Below, piece by piece: positions 35,483 through 42,078 of a stretch of DNA of 64,000 bases. The position numbers were made by a program, and so were the translations under genes. The stretch covers positions 1-64,000 of the forward strand of contig DVIR01000056.1 of the NCBI GenBank assembly GCA_018711085.1, given 5' to 3'. The stretch comes from Faeciplasma gallinarum. GTDB lineage: Bacteria > Bacillota > Clostridia > Oscillospirales > Ruminococcaceae. The stretch's first letter is position 1. The number at the start of each line of letters is the position of its first letter. The notes below the pieces were generated by a model. It was not told the DNA's origin and did no database searches. It saw only the letters and a list, made by a program, of their open reading frames with translations.

Positions 35483-35500
35483 AAATCATACCGCCTTTCA

Positions 35501-36625
35501 TTACTGAACCAAAGTCAGGATGAGTCCGCCGGCTATGACTGATGCTATCTGTCCCGATACGTTTACGCCGACTGCATGCATGAGCAGGAAGTTCTGCGGA
35601 TCCTCCTTTAAGCCCATGCGGTTTATGACTCTTGCGGACATCGGGAACGCCGATATTCCGGCAGCGCCTATCATGGGGTTGATCTTCTTTTCGCGGGGCA
35701 GGAAGAGGTTTATAAGCTTTGCAAGCAGCACTCCGCCGACGGTGTCGAATATGAATGCAACCAGTCCCAAGCACATGATGAGTATGGTGTCCCAGGCTAA
35801 GAACTGATCGGCCTGCATCTTAGTGGCCACGGTGAATCCTAAAAGTATGGTTATGAGGTTTGCAAGGACGTTCTGAGCGGTTTCGGACAGGGACTCCAAA
35901 ACTCCGCACTCGCGGATGAGGTTTCCGAACATCAAAAATCCGACCAGCGCCACCGACTTAGGCGAAACTATACCCGCTATTATGGTTATGAATATCGGGA
36001 AGAGTATTCTTGCGGTCTTGCTTACACTTCTCTGGCGGTAGGGCATCCTTATCATGCGCTCTTTTTTGGTGGTGATAAGGCGTATTACCGGCGGCTGAAT
36101 TATCGGCACAAGCGCCATATACGAGTACGCGGCGACAACTATTGCGCCTATATATTTTGACTGCAAAACGTTTGCCACGAATATCGACGTAGGCCCGTCC
36201 GCCGCACCTATTATCGATATGGACGCCGCGTCGTTAAGCTCAAAGCCGAACAGACTTGCCATGCTTAAGGTGAAGAATATTCCGAACTGCGCAGCCGCTC
36301 CGAAAAGTATCAGCTTGGGGTTTGACAAAAGGGGCGAGAAGTCTATCATCGCGCCTATTCCTATGAACAAAAGCAGCGGGAAAAGCTCGTTTGCTATTCC
36401 TGCGTTGAACAAGACGTCTATGGGTCCCTCTTCGCCGCCCTGCGTCACCGCTCCCGAGTTGGGGAGGTTGACCAAAATCGCTCCGAAGCCCATAGGAATA
36501 AGAAGTGACGGCTCCATCTTTTTGCATATGCCGAGGTAGATGAGCAGTCCTCCTATCACCCACATTACGATCTGCTGCCACTGAGTTTCAAGCACGTTGG
36601 CGAACAGATCAAGTATCTGTTGCAT
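35501..36625 (-). CDS. oadB: Sodium-translocating decarboxylase beta subunit
   Basis: A 374-residue integral membrane protein with about ten helices and the OadB/GcdB core motifs GAADGPTSIFVAN (Na+ and proton site) and GFLMFGNLIRECGV. It couples decarboxylation of a biotin-bound carboxyl group to outward Na+ transport. The carboxyltransferase (alpha) and biotin carrier are not next to it, so they are elsewhere or the substrate-specific part is shared. The leader upstream carries a metal-ion-type riboswitch and terminator. oadG follows directly. Confidence 0.93.
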   Translation of the reverse strand: MQQILDLFANVLETQWQQIVMWVIGGLLIYLGICKKMEPSLLIPMGFGAILVNLPNSGAVTQGGEEGPIDVLFNAGIANELFPLLLFIGIGAMIDFSPLLSNPKLILFGAAAQFGIFFTLSMASLFGFELNDAASISIIGAADGPTSIFVANVLQSKYIGAIVVAAYSYMALVPIIQPPVIRLITTKKERMIRMPYRQRSVSKTARILFPIFITIIAGIVSPKSVALVGFLMFGNLIRECGVLESLSETAQNVLANLITILLGFTVATKMQADQFLAWDTILIMCLGLVAFIFDTVGGVLLAKLINLFLPREKKINPMIGAAGISAFPMSARVINRMGLKEDPQNFLLMHAVGVNVSGQIASVIAGGLILTLVQ

Positions 36626-36657
36626 ATCTTTTTCATTCCTTTCGATCTTTCAGGGAC

Positions 36658-36711
36658 AAAAAAATGACCTTTATCATGACATGCAAAGCTTGGCACATCA
36701 CAATAAAAGTC
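36658..36711 (-). terminator. Riboswitch-controlled intrinsic terminator in the oadB leader
   Basis: Arms 36666-36684 and 36693-36711 pair over 19 positions without interruption (Watson-Crick plus some G-U). Seven T residues follow on the minus strand (36658-36664), 33 bases before the oadB start. Its upstream arm contains the GACUUUUAUUGU strand that closes aptamer stem P1, so aptamer folding and terminator formation exclude each other. Confidence 0.85.
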
Positions 36712-36866
36712 TTGCCGTCGGATTTATCCCTTAAATCAGATGCGGATGAAAATCTGACGGCTTCCCGCCGGAATTTCCGCTATCGAGATGTCGCATCTGA
36801 TCACAGACCGCGCCGCGTTTTCGCACAATGCGCAAGGCTGCCGGCTACTCCCCTTTGTTGCACTAA
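36700..36866 (-). ncRNA. Cation riboswitch aptamer (yybP-ykoY-like) upstream of oadB
   Basis: The transcript begins near 36862 and immediately contains CAAAGGGGAGUAGC, matching the conserved 5' element (L1) of yybP-ykoY riboswitches. It ends with GGCAAGACUUUU, resembling the family's 3' GCAAGACCUUU. Between them a perfect 10-bp helix (AUCAGAUGCG/CGCAUCUGAU) encloses a loop with CCGUCA. P1 forms between GCAAcAAAG and CUUUuaUUGU. The family binds Mn2+ and usually opens the downstream gene by preventing a terminator, as the layout here predicts. A sodium-responsive (DUF1646) aptamer is the main alternative given the sodium-pump gene. Confidence 0.7.
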
Positions 36867-36868
36867 TA

Positions 36869-36897
36869 ATCATATGGTATTTGCGCCTATATGTCAA
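36869..36897 (-). promoter_or_regulatory. SigA-type promoter of the oadB leader
   Basis: On the minus strand TTGACA and TATGAT are 17 bases apart. The start point coincides with the first base of the aptamer, leaving a leader of about 237 bases. Confidence 0.85.
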
Positions 36898-36955
36898 GTG
36901 ATTTTTTAAACAAAAGTGAGCGCCGGCTGCCGAATTTTCTCCGATAAGGGCTTTT

Positions 36956-37438
36956 TCAGTCCGCGCTGCCGCCGTCCGGCGAATCGGGGACGGATATCAT
37001 TATGCCCATGCTGCCCGAAGAGCCTGCAATACTCAAAACCACACCGTCGTCATTTTGATACATTGCACCCACCGAGACGTCGTTTGAGGAATACTCCATC
37101 TTATAAAATCCGGCGTCGGGAAGGCTGTCAAGATACCCTTCAAGCTCTCCGTCCTCCACATCGGTGAGCAACACCACAAACCTCTTGTACTCGCTCATGT
37201 CCATTACGGACACCGTCCGCCCGAAATCAGGCTTCGGGATGAGCGCGGTGAACTCGTTTTCCGGCCACTCGCTTGTGTACTCGGTGGTGACCTTGGACAG
37301 GTCGGGCGTAAGATAGGTGTACTGCGCGCCCTGCACGACTTGCAGGCTATCGCATCCCGCCGACAAAAGCATGCATGCGGCAGCCGCCACGACAAGCAGC
37401 GCCATATGCGCAGACAGCCTGTTTTTTATGCTCTTCAT
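36956..37438 (-). CDS. Lipoprotein of unknown function
   Basis: About 160 residues with an N-terminal signal and lipobox LLSAGC near residue 29. The body has a WPENEFTALIPKPDFG segment and alternating beta strands (about 45-145), resembling small DUF6591-type lipoproteins of Clostridia. Function is unknown. ATG at 37438 overlaps the stop of the preceding two-helix protein gene by four bases, so the two are translationally coupled. No terminator is evident after it. Confidence 0.7.
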   Translation of the reverse strand: MKSIKNRLSAHMALLVVAAAACMLLSAGCDSLQVVQGAQYTYLTPDLSKVTTEYTSEWPENEFTALIPKPDFGRTVSVMDMSEYKRFVVLLTDVEDGELEGYLDSLPDAGFYKMEYSSNDVSVGAMYQNDDGVVLSIAGSSGSMGIMISVPDSPDGGSAD

Positions 37439-37671
37439 CTTCTCATCGTCTCCTTTTTGCGCCTTATGTGCGCGCAAATCACAGCCATGGCGGCAGCCGC
37501 TGCAATCGCCGCTGTTATCAGTATCAGTGCTGTCGGGTCAAACCCCGACGAATTAAGCTCTATAGCCGTCATGCCGTCGGCATACCCTATCACGCCTTTG
37601 TCCCTCTCGCGCAGAACCGCAGCCACTATGCACACCGCAGCCGCACATACCGCCGCTGCAAGCGCCGCAAT
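37435..37671 (-). CDS. Two-helix membrane protein, probably ATT start
   Basis: About 78 residues with two hydrophobic helices: an Ala-rich N-terminal one (about 1-22) and a second (about 50-66), followed by a basic RRKKETMRR tail. The frame is open up to a stop just upstream. No ATG or TTG lies before the first helix. ATT at 37671 has GAAGG seven bases upstream and keeps the whole first helix; the first GTG (37635) would cut it in half. It overlaps the downstream lipoprotein gene by four bases. Function unknown; a membrane partner of the lipoprotein is an inference. Confidence 0.55.
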   Translation of the reverse strand: MAALAAAVCAAAVCIVAAVLRERDKGVIGYADGMTAIELNSSGFDPTALILITAAIAAAAAMAVICAHIRRKKETMRR

Positions 37672-37697
37672 CGCCGCACCTTCTTATATCTCGCTTT

Positions 37698-37727
37698 ACT
37701 TAGCATCACTATTTAGCATTGCTAAGT
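37698..37727. promoter_or_regulatory. Inverted repeat, possible operator of the two-helix/lipoprotein pair
   Basis: ACTTAGCA and TGCTAAGT form perfect 8-bp arms separated by 14 bases. On the minus strand a TTGACA lies upstream (about 37756) with a weak -10, so the repeat would fall at or after the transcription start, a position typical of repressor sites. Confidence 0.45.
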
Positions 37728-37798
37728 ATATTGATATGGTACCACACCGCATTCCTTATGTCAATACAGGTATATCGAAAGCGTTTCATGCTATGCAC

Positions 37799-37830
37799 GA
37801 AAAAAGCCGAGAGGATATACTCCCCTCGGC
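37799..37830 (-). terminator. Intrinsic terminator of the metal ATPase operon
   Basis: Hairpin arms 37806-37814 and 37822-37830 (GCCGAGAGG/CCCCTCGGC) followed by seven T residues on the minus strand, 20 bases after the ATPase stop. Confidence 0.85.
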
Positions 37831-37850
37831 CAAAGCGCTGTATATATTAT

Positions 37851-39866
37851 TTAAACCTTCTTTACGAACAGGCAGCGTATTGCGTTCAGAACAGCCAGCA
37901 CCATAACGCCGACATCCGCAAACACCGCAAGGTACATGTTTGCAATACCGACCGCGCTGAGAACAAGGCATATAAGCTTTATGCCTATGGCGAAAACTAT
38001 GTTTTCGTATACTATTCTCAGGCACTTGCGGGATATGCGTATGGCTTTTGAAATTTTGAGCGGGTCGTCATCCATAAGAACCACGTCGGCAGCCTCTATA
38101 GCCGCATCGGAACCCATGGCGCCCATTGCAATTCCTATATCGGCTCTTGAAAGCACCGGAGCGTCGTTTATGCCGTCGCCGACAAACGCAAGCGTTCCGC
38201 TTCTGCCCTTTCTGCCGAGCAGCTCCTCAACCTTTTCAACCTTGTCGGCAGGCAGCAGCTGGCTGTACACCTCGTCAATTCCGAGGCGGGACGCAACCTC
38301 ATTTGCAACCTTTGCAGAGTCGCCGGTGAGCATTACGGTTTTGTTCACGCCCGACTCCTTGAGCGCTGCAATGGCCTTTTCGGAAGTCGGCTTTACTATA
38401 TCCGATATCACTATGTGTCCGAGGTACTTTGAATCCACCGCCATGTGTATGATAGTTCCCGCGCGGTGGCAGTCGATATACTCCACGCCGAGCCTCTTCA
38501 TGAGCTTGTCGTTTCCCGCCGCAACGCTCTTTCCGTCAACTACGGCCGTCACGCCTTCTCCGCTTATTTCATGGATGTCGCTCACGCGTGACATGTCTGC
38601 GACTTTTCCGGTGCGCTTGGTATACGCGCGCTGAAGGCTGCGGCTTATCGGGTGGCTTGAGGATATTTCCGCAAGAGCGGCATACTCTATCAGCTCATCC
38701 TCCAAAATCGGGCAGTGGTGCACGGCATCGACCTCAAACTTGCCCTGTGTCAAGGTTCCCGTCTTATCAAACACGACTGTCTTTGCCTTTGAAAGCGCTT
38801 CAAGGTAGTTTGAACCTTTTACAAGCACGCCTTCACGGCTTGCTCCGCCTATTCCCGCAAAGAAACTGAGCGGTATGCTTATTACAAGCGCGCAGGGGCA
38901 GCTTATTACCAAGAAGGTGAGCGCGCGGTATATCCACGTTCCCCATGCCGCCGTGCCCTGAGCTATCAGCCCCACAAGCGGCGGTATCACGGCAAGCGCA
39001 ACCGCGCTGATGCATACCGCAGGGGTGTAAATCCTTGCAAAGCGAGATATGAAGTTTTCGGGGCGGGACTTGCGGGAGCTTGCGTTTTCGACAAGGTCGA
39101 GTATCTTTGATGCGGTGGACTCGGAAAACTCCTTTTCGGTCTTTATCCTGAGTACTCCGTTCATGTTTATGCAGCCGCTTATTGCGCTGTCGCCGGCTTT
39201 TACCGTCCTCGGCACGCTTTCTCCCGTGAGCGCACAGGTGTCAAGGCTCGACTCGCCCTCCGTGACTACGCCGTCAAGCGGTATCTTCTCGCCCGGCTGA
39301 ACGACTATGATGCTTCCCACGTGGACTTCCGAGGGGTCAACCCTCTCCAAAACTCCCCCGCGCTCTATGTTTGCATAGTCGGGGCGTATGTCCATAAGCT
39401 CGGTTATGTTCTTGCGGCTTGCACCGACGGCGTAGTCCTGAAACCACTCGCCCACCTGATAAAAGAGCATAACCGCAATCGCTTCAACGTAATCGCCGTT
39501 CTCATAAACCGCCAAAGCCATTGCTCCCACCGTGGCAACCGCCATGAGGAAGTTTTCATCAAACACACTTCCGTTTATTACTCCCTTAACGGCTTTTTTA
39601 AGTATGTCCGCTCCGATTATGAGGTAATCGACAAAGTATGCGCCGAACCTCACCCATCTGCCCGCGGCGCCGAACGTGTTGTCAAACGTCTGTGCCGGCA
39701 GAAATTGCAGCACAAGCATTATCACTGCGCAGATAAATATCCTCACCAGCATTTTCTTCTGCTTTTTTCTCAGCGTGATGTCTGACCTCAGCTTTCCCAA
39801 GGCATACATCACTGCCGCCGCAACCGCAACAACTGCAAGCAGACAATCAACTATAATTTCCTGCAC
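37851..39866 (-). CDS. Heavy-metal-transporting P1B-type ATPase
   Basis: A 671-residue membrane pump. P-type features: actuator TGES, the transmembrane metal site SCPCALVIS, phosphorylation site FDKTGTLTQG, HP motif SSHPISRS, and GDGINDAPVLSRADIG. The Cys-Pro-Cys places it with Zn2+/Cd2+/Pb2+ exporters (P1B-2). There is no N-terminal HMA domain in the protein; that domain is encoded as a separate small gene just upstream. Length fits an HMA-less ATPase. It is divergent from arsR, whose product should repress it. Confidence 0.93.
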   Translation of the reverse strand: MQEIIVDCLLAVVAVAAAVMYALGKLRSDITLRKKQKKMLVRIFICAVIMLVLQFLPAQTFDNTFGAAGRWVRFGAYFVDYLIIGADILKKAVKGVINGSVFDENFLMAVATVGAMALAVYENGDYVEAIAVMLFYQVGEWFQDYAVGASRKNITELMDIRPDYANIERGGVLERVDPSEVHVGSIIVVQPGEKIPLDGVVTEGESSLDTCALTGESVPRTVKAGDSAISGCINMNGVLRIKTEKEFSESTASKILDLVENASSRKSRPENFISRFARIYTPAVCISAVALAVIPPLVGLIAQGTAAWGTWIYRALTFLVISCPCALVISIPLSFFAGIGGASREGVLVKGSNYLEALSKAKTVVFDKTGTLTQGKFEVDAVHHCPILEDELIEYAALAEISSSHPISRSLQRAYTKRTGKVADMSRVSDIHEISGEGVTAVVDGKSVAAGNDKLMKRLGVEYIDCHRAGTIIHMAVDSKYLGHIVISDIVKPTSEKAIAALKESGVNKTVMLTGDSAKVANEVASRLGIDEVYSQLLPADKVEKVEELLGRKGRSGTLAFVGDGINDAPVLSRADIGIAMGAMGSDAAIEAADVVLMDDDPLKISKAIRISRKCLRIVYENIVFAIGIKLICLVLSAVGIANMYLAVFADVGVMVLAVLNAIRCLFVKKV

Positions 39867-39905
39867 ATTTATCCCTCCGTATCACGTCTTATCAGGCACG
39901 TCTTG

Positions 39906-40124
39906 TCAGCAGTATATCTCGCAGTCCGGCTCTACTTTCTTGCACGCCTTCGCGACGCTCTTCATGACCTCGGCAGGCTCCTGACCCTGTTCAAACTCCA
40001 CAATCATCTTTTGTGTCATGAAGTTTACCGTCGCACTCTCGACACCCGCAATCTTGCGTGCGGCACATTCCATCAGATTGGCGCAGTTTGCGCAGTCAAC
40101 TTCGATTTTGTATATTTTCTTCAT
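39906..40124 (-). CDS. Free-standing heavy-metal-associated (HMA) domain protein
   Basis: A 72-residue ferredoxin-like protein with the metal-binding motif DCANCA (CxxC) near residue 11, a second Cys at MECAA and two near the C-terminus (DCEIYC). It resembles CopZ-type metallochaperones or the detached N-terminal domain of the neighbouring ATPase. It is 39 bases upstream of the ATPase gene in the same operon and should deliver metal to it. Confidence 0.88.
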   Translation of the reverse strand: MKKIYKIEVDCANCANLMECAARKIAGVESATVNFMTQKMIVEFEQGQEPAEVMKSVAKACKKVEPDCEIYC

Positions 40125-40162
40125 GGCGGTCTCCCTCTCATAAATAATTTATTTTAAATTAA

Positions 40163-40186
40163 ATGATTAAGCACTTGTTTAATCAT
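40163..40186. promoter_or_regulatory. ArsR/SmtB-type operator
   Basis: A perfect 8-8-8 inverted repeat ATGATTAA - GCACTTGT - TTAATCAT, typical of ArsR/SmtB operators. It lies in the divergent region between the HMA-ATPase operon and arsR, positioned to repress both. Confidence 0.7.
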
Positions 40187-40242
40187 CTTGATTGCAGTAT
40201 AATACTCCTAAGGGCCACCGTCAATAGGTTTAGCCGAAATGC

Positions 40243-40279
40243 TTCCGAAAGGGAGAAAACAGTTTCCGAAAGGGAGAAA
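40243..40279. repeat. Tandem duplication TTCCGAAAGGGAGAAA before arsR
   Basis: Two copies of a 16-base unit 21 bases apart (40243-40258, 40264-40279) just before the arsR ribosome site. Each contains a Shine-Dalgarno-like AGGGAG. Confidence 0.6.
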
Positions 40280-40289
40280 GGAGCGCGCC

Positions 40290-40661
40290 ATGAATCAAAC
40301 GGAGCAAGCGCTGCCGCACAATCACAACGAGGATGCGGACATACTCACAATAGCAAACGGCCTTAACCGCATAGACAAGTTTGAAGCGGCGGCGTATATA
40401 TTCAAGCAGCTCGGGGACGCATCAAGAGTGCGGCTGTTCTGGCTTTTGTGCCACTGCGAGGAGTGCGTCATAAACCTCTCGGCAATGCTTGAGATGTCAA
40501 GTCCGGCGGTTTCGCATCACCTGAGGCTGCTTAAAAACAGCGGGCTTGTTGTCAGCCGACGCGACGGCAAAGAGGTGTACTACCGTGCTGCGGACACGGA
40601 GCAAAGTCAGCTTCTTCACAAGACGATTGAAAAGGTAATAGAGATTTCCTGCCAGGATTGA
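40290..40661 (+). CDS. ArsR/SmtB-family metal-sensing repressor
   Basis: About 123 residues. The winged helix (about 35-115) contains LGDASRVRLFWLL, followed by CHCEEC, a Cys cluster equivalent to the metal-sensing ELCVCDL site of CadC/ArsR, then SSPAVSHHLRLLKNSGLV (recognition helix). Cys residues suggest a soft metal such as Cd, Pb or Zn. ATG at 40290 follows AAAGGAG; the longer reading from 40239 crosses the duplicated segment. It releases DNA when metal binds, freeing the divergent HMA-ATPase operon. Confidence 0.9.
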   Translation: MNQTEQALPHNHNEDADILTIANGLNRIDKFEAAAYIFKQLGDASRVRLFWLLCHCEECVINLSAMLEMSSPAVSHHLRLLKNSGLVVSRRDGKEVYYRAADTEQSQLLHKTIEKVIEISCQD

Positions 40662-40674
40662 AGAAGGGGTAACG

Positions 40675-41616
40675 ATGAGCGAATATAAAAACAATCACAT
40701 CCATAAGGACGGAAAAGGCGCGCCCGACGCGGCAAAGCCGCCCGCCGTGCTGAGCCTGTTTAAATGTGCGGCGCTGCATATTTCGGACGACAAGGGCGGC
40801 AACGAATATTCACTGCCTTTTTGCAGCGGCGACACCATTCTCGCGGTGCACTATATACGCAGCGGCAGAACGGGGACAAAATGCGCATGCTGTCCCGCCG
40901 AGAAGAGCAGCTATCCCGAGCCGAACATATTTACGGTGCAGATTCTCACCGGCGGCTCGTCAGACGCTGCCGCCCACCGTGCCGCGGCGAGCGTGTATAT
41001 AAGCCTTGACGAGCTTGAAAAAAATCCGCCCGAGCTGCTTGACGGCACGGGGATAACCGGCAAGACGCTGCACGACAGCTTCAGCGGTGGGGACATAATC
41101 TCGTCGATAGGCGCGGAAAGAAGGTTTGAGGCGGTGTTTGAAAAGTTCTTCACCGACCCTTCAAGCCCGCTTCACACCGCTTATTGCAGGATTGCGGCTA
41201 TGGAGCTTATACTGCTGCTGTACGAGACCGCATCCGAGTGCAAAAAGTGCAAGGAGTACAAAAACGAGCAGGTTCAGACCATACGTGCCATACACGACCG
41301 CATGTTAAACGACCTCAGCAGCCGCCTTACGATAGACGACCTGTCAAGGCAGTACCTTATGAATCCGACGACGATGAAAGCGCTCTTCAAGTCGGTTTAC
41401 GGCGACTCGATAGCGTCCCACATGAAAGAGCACCGCATGAAATTCGCGGCAAAGCTGCTTTTGGACACCGACAACAGCATAATGGAAGTCGCATCGCTGG
41501 TGGGATACGACAGCCAAAGCAAGTTTGCCACGGCGTTCAAGGCGTTCTTCGGGATTTTGCCGAACGAGTATCGCAGAAAATTCCGGAGCGGCGGGTCATC
41601 ATCCGCGAAAAAGTAA
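40675..41616 (+). CDS. AraC-family regulator with cysteine pairs
   Basis: A 313-residue protein. The C-terminal AraC domain (about 200-300) has two HTHs: LTIDDLSRQYLMNPTTMKALF and NSIMEVASLVGYDSQSKFATAFKAFF, ending GILPNEYRR. The N-terminal part (1-195) is not a clear cupin. It carries a CACC cluster (near residue 65) and CKKCK (near 188), possible metal ligands. GAAGGGG precedes the ATG, 13 bases after arsR, so both are co-transcribed. A metal-responsive activator is an inference from this neighbourhood. Confidence 0.85.
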   Translation: MSEYKNNHIHKDGKGAPDAAKPPAVLSLFKCAALHISDDKGGNEYSLPFCSGDTILAVHYIRSGRTGTKCACCPAEKSSYPEPNIFTVQILTGGSSDAAAHRAAASVYISLDELEKNPPELLDGTGITGKTLHDSFSGGDIISSIGAERRFEAVFEKFFTDPSSPLHTAYCRIAAMELILLLYETASECKKCKEYKNEQVQTIRAIHDRMLNDLSSRLTIDDLSRQYLMNPTTMKALFKSVYGDSIASHMKEHRMKFAAKLLLDTDNSIMEVASLVGYDSQSKFATAFKAFFGILPNEYRRKFRSGGSSSAKK

Positions 41617-41657
41617 AATGACGCACAAAAAATTTGTGTAAAAATTATATAAACCTC

Positions 41658-41686
41658 TTGAATCATGGCGAAAAACATGCTATTCT
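41658..41686 (+). promoter_or_regulatory. Promoter-like pair before the intergenic RNA candidate
   Basis: TTGAAT and TATTCT are exactly 17 bases apart; each matches the consensus in four positions. A transcript would start near 41694. Confidence 0.45.
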
Positions 41687-41689
41687 TAA

Positions 41690-41985
41690 TAAGGAATGAA
41701 TTTCTTATGCTGCCTGTATGAGTTTCCCGAAAAAAGCTGAGGTTTTATGCGCTGCCGTCATCTTTTCTGCGCGGAAGTTCGGCGATGCATGCTGCAAACG
41801 CTGTATCCCGGGGCTTTGCGACTTTTTGATTGACATGGGTAAACTCTCGGCGCCATGGTATTCATTCGAGCTGCGCATGACGGGCTGTTTGCTGCCGCAC
41901 AAATAAATAACACCGCAAAAAAATAAAGCGCATAGCGGTTGGCTGTACGAGTACAGCCTTTAACGCCGTGCGCTTTATTGTCGGT
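41690..41985 (+). ncRNA. Candidate structured non-coding RNA
   Basis: A GC-richer island in a 460-base gap, preceded by a promoter-like pair and closed by a strong compound hairpin: outer arms AATAAAGCGCA/TGCGCTTTATT (about 41926-41980) and inner arms GGCTGTAC/GTACAGCC. A 62-residue frame (41718-41906) exists but has no ribosome site, and a second frame is open on the other strand. Both facts fit a conserved RNA or a spacer repeat better than a gene. The family is not recognised. Confidence 0.4.
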
Positions 41986-42078
41986 ATTGACGGCGGCGAA
42001 AAAAGGTCAAAAGGGGCGTGCGATATGCGCCGTACCCCTTAATGAAACATTTAATTTTATAACAAGGAGTGAGAAACT

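Noticed and set aside
41705..41906. Short proteins of 62-65 aa on both strands in the 41.7 kb gap
   Set aside because: No ribosome sites and mutual overlap; kept only as a possible RNA.
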